Shown here in pieces: positions 18,139 to 25,921 of a stretch of DNA of 64,000 nt (positions within the stretch are counted from its first letter, which is position 1; each line of letters opens with the position of its first letter). The stretch spans positions 3,126,501 to 3,190,500 of the forward strand of contig NZ_CP060404.1 of assembly GCF_014295035.1 (NCBI RefSeq), read 5' to 3'. This DNA is from Streptomyces buecherae. GTDB lineage: Bacteria; Actinomycetota; Actinomycetes; Streptomycetales; Streptomycetaceae. The notes under the pieces are model-generated. The model was not told the DNA's origin, made no database searches, and worked only from the letters and a program-made list of their open reading frames with translations. The position numbers and the translations under genes were made by a program.

Positions 18139-18931
18139 CCGCGCCGACCGGCGCCCGTCCGCCCTGCGCTACCTGGAGTCCCGCAAGAACCTGACGGGCT
18201 GCGCGCTGGGCCTGGCGGGGCTCGGTCTCTACGCGGTGGGCGCGGCCGGCGCGTACTGGCCGGTGGTCGTCGCGGGCCTGTACGGGGCCGGGGCCCTGCT
18301 CGCCCCGCCCGAGCGGCCCGCGTCGCCGGACTTCCCCGCGCCGGGCGAGCAGGTGGAGGCGCTGCGCGCGGACCTGGGGACGCTGAAGGAGTACCTGTCC
18401 GGCGTGCGCTCCCGGGACCGGCTGCCCGACGAGGCGGAGCGGCTGCTGGACGACCTGACCGCGTTGCTGTCCGCGCTGCTCGACCCGGAGCGGGGCGCGG
18501 GCGAGGCGCTGGCGGCCGACAGCGAGACGCTGCACCGGCTGACCCGCGTCATCCGCCAGGACACCCCGGAGAGCGTGGACGCCTACCTGCGCACCCGCTG
18601 GTGGTCCCGGCTCACCCCGGGCGGCCAGGGCCCGGACGAGGAACTCGGGCGCCAGCTCGGGCTGTTGGTGGAGGAGGCGTCGAAGGTGGCGGCCGAACTC
18701 CGGGACGCGGAGGCGTGGCACCAGCGGGCCCTGACCCGGTACTACGAGGACCGGGCGGCCCCGAACGAGCCGGGCGCGGCGGGGTTGGCCGGGCTGGCTG
18801 GGTCGGCCGGGTCGGCGGGGTCGACTGAGACGGCCGGGCTGGCTGGGTCGGCCGGGTCGGCGTCCCCGGAGACGCGGAAGGCCCCCGACGGCGCGGGGGC
18901 GGGGCCGGCGCCGGAGGAGCGGACGCCGTAG
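18125..18931 (+). CDS. Small membrane protein of the TelA/VWA operon
   Basis: 268 residues with two adjacent membrane helices near residues 23-60 (CALGLAGLGLYAVGAAGAYW and VVVAGLYGAGALLAP). A charged, largely helical cytoplasmic domain follows (about 75-210), then a low-complexity tail of repeated GLAGSAGSAG. The tail DNA holds two near-perfect 31-bp copies (about 18787 and 18832). GTG at 18125 overlaps the previous gene by 14 nt, so the four genes form one operon. The function is unknown; the arrangement suggests it links the external lipoproteins to cytosolic TelA. Confidence 0.75.
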   Translation: MATSDRADRRPSALRYLESRKNLTGCALGLAGLGLYAVGAAGAYWPVVVAGLYGAGALLAPPERPASPDFPAPGEQVEALRADLGTLKEYLSGVRSRDRLPDEAERLLDDLTALLSALLDPERGAGEALAADSETLHRLTRVIRQDTPESVDAYLRTRWWSRLTPGGQGPDEELGRQLGLLVEEASKVAAELRDAEAWHQRALTRYYEDRAAPNEPGAAGLAGLAGSAGSAGSTETAGLAGSAGSASPETRKAPDGAGAGPAPEERTP

Positions 18932-19008
18932 CGAGGTCGCCGGTGGCGGGCTCCTCGTGGCGGGGCCGGGCGGCCGGCACGGCGCGCCGGCCCGGTGGGG
19001 CCTCGTCC

Positions 19009-19038
19009 GGGGACGCCCTCTCGCGAGAGGGCGTCCCC
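19009..19038. terminator. Bidirectional terminator, perfect 30-bp palindrome
   Basis: GGGGACGCCCTCTCG followed directly by its exact reverse complement lies between the convergent TelA operon and pckG. With no spacer, the tip would open to a small loop (TCGCGA). Confidence 0.7.
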
Positions 19039-19043
19039 TCACC

Positions 19044-20891
19044 TCAGCCGAGCCGTTCGACCAGCGCCCGGTACTCGTCCCAGATCTCCTTGGGGGTGTG
19101 GTCCCCGAAGGTGTTCAGGTGCTCGGGCACCAGGGCCGCCTCCTCACGCCAGACCTCCGGGTCCACGGTGAGCAGGAACTCCAGGTCCGCGTCGGAGAGG
19201 TCGAGCCCGTCCGTGTCCAGCGCCTCCTTGGTCGGCAGCACGCCGATCGGCGTCCGCACGCCGTCGGCCTTGCCGTCGAGGCGCTCCACGATCCACTTGA
19301 GCACGCGGCTGTTCTCGCCGAAGCCGGGCCAGACGAACTTGCCCTCCTCGTTCTTGCGGAACCAGTTCACGTAGTAGATCTTCGGCAGCTTGTCCTGGTC
19401 GGCGCTCTGTCCGACCCTGACCCAGTGGCCCATGTAGTCGCCCATGTTGTAGCCGCAGAAGGGCAGCATGGCGAACGGGTCCCGGCGCAGCTCGCCGACC
19501 TTGCCCTCGGCCGCCGCGGTCTTCTCGGAGGCGACGTTGGCGCCGAGGAAGACGCCGTGCTGCCAGGAGAGGGACTCGGTGACCAGCGGCACCGCGCTGG
19601 CGCGCCGGCCGCCGAAGAGGATGGCCGAGATCGGCACGCCCTTCGGGTCCTCCCACTCCGGCGCGATGATCGGGCACTGCCCGGCCGGCACGGTGAACCG
19701 GGCGTTGGGGTGCGCGGCCGGCGTCCCGGACTCCGGGGTCCAGTCGTTGCCCTTCCAGTCGGTCAGGTGCGCGGGCGGCTCCTCGGTCATGCCCTCCCAC
19801 CACACGTCGCCGTCGTCGGTGAGCGCGACGTTGGTGAAGACCGCGTTGCCCCACAGGGTCTTCATCGCGTTGGCGTTGGTGTGCTCGCCGGTGCCGGGGG
19901 CCACGCCGAAGAACCCGGCCTCCGGGTTGATCGCGTACAGCCGGCCGTCCTCGCCGAAGCGCATCCAGGCGATGTCGTCGCCGATGGTCTCCACCGTCCA
20001 CCCGGGGATGGTGGGCTCCAGCATCGCGAGGTTGGTCTTGCCGCAGGCGGAGGGGAACGCCGCGGCCACGTACTTGGCCTCCCCCTGCGGCGGCGTCAGC
20101 TTGAGGATGAGCATGTGCTCGGCGAGCCAGCCCTCGTCGCGGGCCATCACGGAGGCGATGCGCAGCGCGTAGCACTTCTTGCCGAGCAGCGCGTTGCCGC
20201 CGTAGCCGGAGCCGTACGACCAGATCTCGCGCGACTCGGGGAAGTGCGAGATGTACTTGGTCGTGTTGCACGGCCACGGCACGTCGGCCTGGCCCGGCTC
20301 CAGCGGGGCGCCGAGGGTGTGCACGGCCTTGACGAAGAAGCCGTCGTCGCCCAGCTCGTCCAGGACCGGCTGACCCATCCGCGTCATGGTGCGCATCGAG
20401 ACGGCGACGTACGCGGAGTCGGTGATCTCCACGCCGATGGCGGAGAGCGGCGAGCCGAGCGGGCCCATGCAGAACGGCACCACGTACATGGTGCGTCCGC
20501 GCATCGAGCCCCGGAAGACGCCCTGTTCCCCGGCGAAGATCTCGCGCATCTCGTCGGGGTGCTTCCAGTGGTTGGTCGGCCCCGCGTCTTCTTCCTTCGC
20601 CGAGCAGATGAAGGTGCGGTCCTCGACCCGGGCCACGTCGCTGGGGTCGGAGGCCGCGTAGTACGAGTGCGGGCGCTTGATCGGGTCGAGCCGCTTGAAC
20701 GTGCCCTTCGCCACGAGTTCCTCGGCCAGCCGCTCGTACTCGGCCTGCGAGCCGTCGCACCAGACGATCGCGGCGGGTTCGGTCAGGGCGGCGATCTCGT
20801 GCACCCAGGAGACCAGCTCCTGGTGGTTCGTGGGGGTGTTGTTCTGAGCCACGGGGCTGAGAGCCCCGGAGGATTCAGCGCTGCGCGCCAC
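19044..20891 (-). CDS. pckG: Phosphoenolpyruvate carboxykinase (GTP)
   Basis: A 615-residue cytosolic enzyme converting oxaloacetate plus GTP to PEP, the first committed step of gluconeogenesis. The kinase-1a P-loop is [15 protein letters not shown]-class marks include [26 protein letters not shown] and [16 protein letters not shown] at 20891 is chosen because GGAG lies 6 nt upstream and the length then fits the family. A 25-codon extension upstream would run through the repeat-bearing promoter. It is convergent with the TelA operon. The promoter region carries nested repeats (20958-20990), probably a carbon-source-responsive site. Confidence 0.97.
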   Translation of the reverse strand: MARSAESSGALSPVAQNNTPTNHQELVSWVHEIAALTEPAAIVWCDGSQAEYERLAEELVAKGTFKRLDPIKRPHSYYAASDPSDVARVEDRTFICSAKEEDAGPTNHWKHPDEMREIFAGEQGVFRGSMRGRTMYVVPFCMGPLGSPLSAIGVEITDSAYVAVSMRTMTRMGQPVLDELGDDGFFVKAVHTLGAPLEPGQADVPWPCNTTKYISHFPESREIWSYGSGYGGNALLGKKCYALRIASVMARDEGWLAEHMLILKLTPPQGEAKYVAAAFPSACGKTNLAMLEPTIPGWTVETIGDDIAWMRFGEDGRLYAINPEAGFFGVAPGTGEHTNANAMKTLWGNAVFTNVALTDDGDVWWEGMTEEPPAHLTDWKGNDWTPESGTPAAHPNARFTVPAGQCPIIAPEWEDPKGVPISAILFGGRRASAVPLVTESLSWQHGVFLGANVASEKTAAAEGKVGELRRDPFAMLPFCGYNMGDYMGHWVRVGQSADQDKLPKIYYVNWFRKNEEGKFVWPGFGENSRVLKWIVERLDGKADGVRTPIGVLPTKEALDTDGLDLSDADLEFLLTVDPEVWREEAALVPEHLNTFGDHTPKEIWDEYRALVERLG

Positions 20892-20957
20892 GATCGCTCC
20901 GTTCCGCCGGAGCCCGACTGCTCCGGCGTCAGATTGAGGGTTTTGGGCGGACACAGG

Positions 20958-20990
20958 TGCACACATCCGCTACGGATGCACACATCCGTA
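20958..20990. promoter_or_regulatory. Nested direct and inverted repeats upstream of pckG
   Basis: TGCACACATCCG occurs twice (20958-20969 and 20977-20988), 19 bp apart. Overlapping them, TACGGATG and CATCCGTA form a perfect inverted repeat around CACA (20971-20990). CATCCG/CGGATG form a second dyad (20964-20978). The block begins about 67 bp upstream of the pckG start, a typical operator position. The regulator is unknown. Confidence 0.5.
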
Positions 20991-21138
20991 TATCCAGTGA
21001 TGGAGACAGCTACCCCTTGGGGGCTGCGACCCGGATGCTCAGCTCATCCGGTGCCGACCGCGCTCATTTGATCATCCGACCCGTTGGGCGTTCTGTCCAG
21101 GGGGCGCCCCCGTGAGGATGACCACTCGACACCGGGCC

Positions 21139-21162
21139 GTAACTTACGGTGGCGTAGGTAGC
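21139..21162. promoter_or_regulatory. Imperfect dyad directly before the trhA start
   Basis: GTAACTTACG (21139-21148) and CGTAGGTAGC (21153-21162) are an imperfect inverted repeat (7 of 10 positions) with a 4-nt spacer, ending at the base before the ATG. The TTACG/CGTA core resembles sites of TetR-type lipid regulators. That link is inference from general resemblance. Confidence 0.35.
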
Positions 21163-21870
21163 ATGGCGAGCATGACTGCCGCTCCACCCGAGGCCCTGGA
21201 CACCGCCGGCGAACGGGAGACGACGGTGCCCCCGCCCCTCAAACCACGGCTACGCGGCTGGCTGCACGCCGGCATGTTCCCCGCGGTCCTGATCTCCGGC
21301 ATCGTGCTGACCGCCCTGGCCGACAGCGGCCGGGGCCGACTGGCCTGCGCGGTCTACACGCTCACGGCCTGCCTCCTGTTCGGCGTGAGCGCGCTCTACC
21401 ACCGAGGCACCTGGAGCCCGCGCACCGAGGGCGTGCTGCGCCGCCTCGACCACGCCAACATCTTCCTGATCATCGCCGGCACCTACACGCCGCTGACCCT
21501 GCTGCTCATCGACGGCGGCCGACAGCAGGCGCTGCTGTGGGGCGTGTGGGTGGCGGCACTGGCCGGCATCGCGTTCCGGGTCTTCTGGGTCGGCGCCCCG
21601 CGCTGGCTCTACACCCCCTGCTACATCGCCATGGGCTGGGCCGCCGTCTTCTTCCTGCCCGACTTCCTGCGCACCGGCGGCATCGCGGTCCTGGTCTGCG
21701 TCATCGTCGGCGGCCTCCTCTACAGCGCCGGCGGCGTGATCTACGGCATCAAGCGCCCCAACCCCTCGCCCCGCTGGTTCGGCTTCCACGAGGTCTTCCA
21801 CTCGCTGACGCTGGCCGCCTTCGTCGTGCACTACGTCGGCATCTCGCTCGTCGCCTACCAGCACGGCTGA
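21163..21870 (+). CDS. trhA: PAQR/TrhA membrane homeostasis protein (hemolysin III family)
   Basis: A 235-residue integral membrane protein with seven predicted helices. Family motifs: GVSALYHRGTWSP after helix 2, RRLDHANIFLIIAGTYTPLT before helix 3, and FGFHEVFHSLTLAAFVVHYV in the last part, which supplies the conserved histidines of the metal site. TrhA proteins act in membrane-lipid homeostasis, possibly as ceramidase-like hydrolases. Start ATG is at 21163, with an in-frame ATG at 21172 as alternative. No clear ribosome site is visible, so it may be leaderless. It is divergent from pckG and followed by a clear hairpin. Confidence 0.88.
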   Translation: MASMTAAPPEALDTAGERETTVPPPLKPRLRGWLHAGMFPAVLISGIVLTALADSGRGRLACAVYTLTACLLFGVSALYHRGTWSPRTEGVLRRLDHANIFLIIAGTYTPLTLLLIDGGRQQALLWGVWVAALAGIAFRVFWVGAPRWLYTPCYIAMGWAAVFFLPDFLRTGGIAVLVCVIVGGLLYSAGGVIYGIKRPNPSPRWFGFHEVFHSLTLAAFVVHYVGISLVAYQHG

Positions 21871-21889
21871 CCACCACCCCACCCACACC

Positions 21890-21921
21890 ACGGCCGCGCC
21901 CCACCCCCGGGGCGCGGCCGT
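21890..21921 (+). terminator. Terminator after trhA
   Basis: ACGGCCGCGCCCC (21890-21902) pairs perfectly with GGGGCGCGGCCGT (21909-21921) around a 6-nt loop, 20 bp past the trhA stop. Confidence 0.65.
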
Positions 21922-21993
21922 CGCGCTGTCCGCACCACGTCGCCGCGACGGCACCGCACGCCCCTCAACTCACGATGCAACATCCGATGCAGA

Positions 21994-22026
21994 TTGACGG
22001 TAAGCAGAATTTGAGAGTTACTGTCA
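21994..22026 (+). promoter_or_regulatory. MFS promoter overlapped by an inverted repeat, probable TetR operator
   Basis: TGACGGTAA (21995-22003) and TTACTGTCA (22018-22026) are an inverted repeat matching at 8 of 9 positions, with a 14-nt spacer. A candidate -35 TTGACG (21994-21999) lies in the left arm and a -10 TACTGT (22019-22024) in the right arm, so a bound repressor would block the promoter. The local base composition is notably AT-rich for this window. Confidence 0.5.
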
Positions 22027-22052
22027 TTTGACGTTAACTACTGGAGGTTGCC

Positions 22053-23762
22053 GTGACGGACCAACCCGACCCCCGTCGCTGGTGGGCCCTGGGCGCGCTG
22101 GTCACCTGCATGCTCGTGCTCGGCTTCGACATGACCATCCTCAACGTGGCGCTGCCGACCATGGCGTCCCAACTCGGCGCCGACACCGGTGAGCAGCAGT
22201 GGATCGCCGACTCGTACCTCGTCGTGTTCGCCGCGACGATGCTCCCGGCCGGGCTGCTCGGCGACCGGTTCGGGCGCCGCTCGATGCTCATCACGGGCCT
22301 CGGGATCTTCCTCGTCGGCTCCCTGGTCGGCACCGTCGTCTCCACCCCGGGCTGGGTGATCGTCGCCCGTACGGTGATGGGGCTCGGCGCGGCGCTGGTC
22401 ATGCCGCTCGCGCTCTCGGTGGTGCCCTCGCTGTTCGGCCCCGGCGAGCGCACCAAGGCCATCGGCGCCATCTCCGCCGCCTCCGCGCTCGGCATGCCGC
22501 TCGGCCCGATCATCGGCGGCTGGCTGCTCGACCACTTCTGGTGGGGCTCGGTCTTCTTCGTCAACGTGCCGCTGGCCGCGATCGGCATCCTCTGCTGCGC
22601 CCTGCTCATCCCCGAGACCCGCGACCCGGCCGCGCCCACCGTGGACATCGGCAGCACCCTGCTGGCCACCCTCGGACTCGGCCTGCTCGTGTTCGGCATC
22701 ATCGAGGGCCCCGACCACGGCTGGGGCGCGCCGCTGACCCTGCTGGCGCTGTTCACCGCCGTCGCGCTGATCACCGGGCTGGTGCTGCGGGAGCGGCGGC
22801 GGGCGCGCCCGATGCTCGACATCGGGCTCCTCGGCCAGCGGGGCTTCCTGTGGAACTCGGTCGCCGCGACGCTGGTGACCCTGGTCCTGTCGGGGTTGCT
22901 GTTCATCCTGCCCCCGTACCTCCAGGCGGTCCTGGGCCACGACGCGTTCGGCACCGGGGTGCGCCTGCTGCCGATGATGGGCGGCCTCCTCGTCGCGGCC
23001 CGCGCCAGCGCCCCCCTCATCGAACGGTTCGGCCCGCGCGTGGTCGTCCCGGCCGGCCTGACCACGCTGGCGGGCGCGGCCTTCCTCGGGGCCACCACCG
23101 ACGCCGGCGACGGGTACGGGCACACCGCGCTGTGGTTGACCGTCGTCGGCTTCGGGTTCGGCTTCGCGATCGTGCCCGCCATGGACGCCGCGCTCGGCGC
23201 CCTCCCGCGCGAGCGCGCGGGCAGCGGCTCCGGGCTGCTCATGACGCTGCGGCAGTTCGGTGGCGCGATCGGCGTGGCGCTGCTCGGCAGCCTGCTCGCC
23301 AGCGGGTACGGCGACCGGCTGCGCACCGACGGCCTGCCGCCTGACGCCGCCGACACCGCCGACGACTCGATCGTCGCCGCCCACCTGGTCGCCGACGCGC
23401 TCGGCGACCCGGGGCTCGCGGAGTCCGCCAACTCCGCGTACGTGCACGGCATGGCCCTGGTCCTGCTGGTCTGCGGCGCCACGGCCCTGCTCGCCGCCGC
23501 GCTCACCGCCTGCTTCCTCCCCGACTCGCGCCCGGCCCGCCCGGCCGCCGACAAGGCCCAGGGTCCGGGTGGTCCGGGCGGCCCCGGTGGCCCGGCTGGC
23601 CCAGGTGGCGCGGCTGGTTCGGGCGGTCCGGGCGATCCCGCTGGCCCGAGCGGTGCGACGCCCGGCGGCGATGCCGCGGCACCCGGTGGCGCGCCGGGCC
23701 CGGCGGCGCCCGCGACACCGCCGTCGCACGTGGCCGGGGCGCCCGGCGATGGCCGACAATAG
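22053..23762 (+). CDS. MFS drug-efflux transporter, DHA2 (14-helix, EmrB/QacA) family
   Basis: A 569-residue inner-membrane proton antiporter, probably exporting an antibiotic or toxic compound. The family signature motif in helix 1, LGFDMTILNVALPTMASQL, the loop motif GDRFGRRSML and the motif-C helix ASALGMPLGPIIGGWLL are all present. After the last helix, about 75 residues of Gly/Pro/Ala repeats (GGPGGPGGPAGPGG) form a disordered cytoplasmic tail. GTG at 22053 has GGAGG 8 nt upstream. The TetR gene begins 5 nt after its stop, so the pump and its repressor form one operon. Confidence 0.93.
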   Translation: MTDQPDPRRWWALGALVTCMLVLGFDMTILNVALPTMASQLGADTGEQQWIADSYLVVFAATMLPAGLLGDRFGRRSMLITGLGIFLVGSLVGTVVSTPGWVIVARTVMGLGAALVMPLALSVVPSLFGPGERTKAIGAISAASALGMPLGPIIGGWLLDHFWWGSVFFVNVPLAAIGILCCALLIPETRDPAAPTVDIGSTLLATLGLGLLVFGIIEGPDHGWGAPLTLLALFTAVALITGLVLRERRRARPMLDIGLLGQRGFLWNSVAATLVTLVLSGLLFILPPYLQAVLGHDAFGTGVRLLPMMGGLLVAARASAPLIERFGPRVVVPAGLTTLAGAAFLGATTDAGDGYGHTALWLTVVGFGFGFAIVPAMDAALGALPRERAGSGSGLLMTLRQFGGAIGVALLGSLLASGYGDRLRTDGLPPDAADTADDSIVAAHLVADALGDPGLAESANSAYVHGMALVLLVCGATALLAAALTACFLPDSRPARPAADKAQGPGGPGGPGGPAGPGGAAGSGGPGDPAGPSGATPGGDAAAPGGAPGPAAPATPPSHVAGAPGDGRQ

Positions 23763-23767
23763 GGACC

Positions 23768-24466
23768 ATGGCCTCAGCACGTACGACGTCCGCCGCGGAG
23801 CCCGGGATGGTGCCCACGCTCGGCACCGGGCGCGAGCGCAAGCTCGGGCTCCGCGAGCGGAAGAAGATCCAGACCCGCCAGGCGATCCGGCACGCCGCCT
23901 ACCGGCTCTTCGCCGAGCAGGGGTACGACGCGACGCCCGTCGACCAGATCGCCGAGGCTGCCGAGGTCTCCCCCAGCACCGTCTTCCGCTACTTCCCCAC
24001 CAAGGAAGACATCGTCCTCACCGACGAGTACGACCCCGTCATCGAGGAGGCCCTGCGCGCCCGGCCCGTGGACGAGCACCCGGTGGAGTCGATCCGCCAG
24101 GTCCTCATCGCCTCGCTGCGCGACCTCGTCCTCCACCAGGACGACAGCATCGTGCTGCGCACCAGGCTGATCCGCGACGTCCCCGCGATCCGTGGCCGCA
24201 TGGCCGAGACGCAGGCGGAGTCCAACCGCGTCATCCGCTCCGTCCTCGCCGAACGCACCGGCAAGCCCGCCGACGACCTGGAGCTGCGCGTCATCACCTC
24301 CGCGCTACTCGCCGCGCTCCACGAGACCGTCATGTACTGGGTGGACACCGGTCAGGCCGGCGACCTGGAGGCACTCCTCGACACCACGCTGGACGTCCTC
24401 GCCCGTGGCCTCACCCTCCCGCCCCGCCCGCCCACCGACGACACCCCGGCCGGCCCCCGCCCGTAG
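23768..24466 (+). CDS. TetR-family transcriptional regulator
   Basis: 232 residues. A basic 25-residue N-terminal arm is followed by the TetR HTH (residues about 30-80; VDQIAEAAEVSPSTVFRYFPT includes the recognition helix). The C-terminal all-helical ligand domain contains ELRVITSALLAALHETVMYW. It lies 5 nt after the MFS gene on the same strand, so it is expressed with the pump and most likely represses the shared promoter through the dyad at 21995-22026. The inducer is unknown. Confidence 0.92.
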   Translation: MASARTTSAAEPGMVPTLGTGRERKLGLRERKKIQTRQAIRHAAYRLFAEQGYDATPVDQIAEAAEVSPSTVFRYFPTKEDIVLTDEYDPVIEEALRARPVDEHPVESIRQVLIASLRDLVLHQDDSIVLRTRLIRDVPAIRGRMAETQAESNRVIRSVLAERTGKPADDLELRVITSALLAALHETVMYWVDTGQAGDLEALLDTTLDVLARGLTLPPRPPTDDTPAGPRP

Positions 24467-24664
24467 CCCCCGGCACGGACCCGGGCCCGTGACCCGGGGC
24501 GACGCGGGCTCGTAACGCGGGCGGGCGCGGGCGAGTAGCCCGGCCCGTAGTCCCGGGGCGACGCGGATTCGCCCCGGGGCGGGCACGACCCCGTAACCCG
24601 GGCCCGGGGCGGCGGCGGGCCCGCCGCACGCGGTCGCCCGCGCCGCCACCCCCCGGCTACGCGC

Positions 24665-25714
24665 TCACAGCTCCACCACCACCGTGCCGATGTGCCGGCC
24701 CTCGATCAGCTCCACCAGCGCGGCCGGGGCCCGGTCGAGCCCGGCGTAGCGGACGTGCGGGAAGGTGAGCTTGCCGTCGGCCATGGCCCGGCCTATCTCC
24801 CGGGTCCACGCGGGCACCGAGTCCAGGTGGTCGAGGAGCGTGATGCCGCGCAACTCGATGCCGCGCGCCAGCAGTTGCAGGGTGTCGATCTCCACCAGTG
24901 CCTGCTTGCCCTCGCCGTCCAACTGCCCGGAGAGCGCCCCGACGATGGCGAACCTGGCCCTGCGGTTGGCCACCGCGAGCGCCGCCCGCAACTGCTCGCC
25001 GCCGACGGTGTCGAAGACCACGTCGATCCCGTCGGGGGCCGCCTCCCGTAACTGCCCCTCGATCGACCCCGCGCCCCGGATCACGACGGCGTCGTACCCC
25101 AGCTCGTTCACGAGGTAGTCCGCCTTGCGCCGCGAACCGGTGCTGCCGATGACCCGGCCCGCCCCGTGCAGCCGCAGCATCTGCCCGGCCATGCAGCCGA
25201 CGCCACCGGCCGCCCCGCTCACGAACGCCGTCTCGCCGGGCCGCACTTCGGCCGCCTCCACCACCGCGGCCCAGGCGGTCAGCGCCTGCGAGAGGTGGGC
25301 CGCGGGGTCCGGCAGCGCGGTCAGGTCGAGCGGCTTGGCCACGTCGGCGTCCACCGCCGCGTACTCCCGCCACGAGTCGTGGTGCTGCACCAGCGTGCCC
25401 GGCTCGATCCGGCCGCCGGCCGCCGCGCCCGGCGCGGCGATGACCTCACCGATCACCGGCCCCCACAGCGGCCGGTTGACCTCGTAGGCCGGCATGGGCA
25501 GGTTCGCGTCGGACATCAACGTCCGCATGACGGCGACGACGGTCATGTAGCGGTTGCGGACGAGCAGTTGGCCCGGGCCGGGGCTCGGCAGCGGCGCCTC
25601 GACGACGGTGAAGTGCTCCTCGGTCAACGCGCCCGTCGGGCGCTCGGCGAGGTGGATCTCGCGGTGCGTGGCGGGAAGATCGCCGTACGGACCCGCTGCG
25701 GTGTCAGTGGCCAT
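24665..25714 (-). CDS. Zinc-independent medium-chain NADP-dependent oxidoreductase (leukotriene B4 dehydrogenase / PTGR type)
   Basis: A 349-residue two-domain reductase that reduces enones or aldehydes with NADPH. The N-terminal domain is GroES-like (LLVRNRYMTVVAVMRTLMSD). The nucleotide fold shows VSGAAGGVGCMAGQMLRLHG and VIGSTGSRRKADYL, where the basic residues fit NADPH. VVFDTVGGEQLRAAL is typical of this class. There are no zinc-ligand cysteines. ATG at 25714 has GAGGAG 6 nt upstream; alternative in-frame ATG at 25729. It is convergent with the TetR gene. An operator-like dyad lies 107 bp upstream, with no regulator gene beside it. Confidence 0.88.
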   Translation of the reverse strand: MATDTAAGPYGDLPATHREIHLAERPTGALTEEHFTVVEAPLPSPGPGQLLVRNRYMTVVAVMRTLMSDANLPMPAYEVNRPLWGPVIGEVIAAPGAAAGGRIEPGTLVQHHDSWREYAAVDADVAKPLDLTALPDPAAHLSQALTAWAAVVEAAEVRPGETAFVSGAAGGVGCMAGQMLRLHGAGRVIGSTGSRRKADYLVNELGYDAVVIRGAGSIEGQLREAAPDGIDVVFDTVGGEQLRAALAVANRRARFAIVGALSGQLDGEGKQALVEIDTLQLLARGIELRGITLLDHLDSVPAWTREIGRAMADGKLTFPHVRYAGLDRAPAALVELIEGRHIGTVVVEL

Positions 25715-25820
25715 GGTGCTCCTCGGCATAGCGGCGACGCGCCGAGCACCCGGGCGTCCGGGCCATCCGCGCGCCCCCGCGAACGACGCGCGAGCGAGCC
25801 ACGTCGCTCGCGCGGAGAAC

Positions 25821-25845
25821 AAGTGCCCCCATCCTGGGGGTACTT
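25821..25845. promoter_or_regulatory. Operator-like dyad upstream of the oxidoreductase
   Basis: AAGTGCCCCCA (25821-25831) and TGGGGGTACTT (25835-25845) pair at 10 of 11 positions around TCC. AAGTnCCCCC-type sites are reminiscent of HxlR or MarR-class redox or aldehyde regulators that control such reductases. No such gene is adjacent. Confidence 0.45.
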
Positions 25846-25921
25846 GATGTCCGCCCGCCAACTCACCGACACCCCGTCGGTTCGGTTGACGCGGCCCGCC
25901 CGCGCTAGCCGTCCGCCCGCG

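Noticed and set aside
22038..23780. A 580-codon minus-strand frame opposite the MFS gene
   Set aside because: Composition is Gly/Glu/Arg/Ala low complexity; the plus strand encodes an unmistakable 14-helix transporter with promoter and ribosome site.
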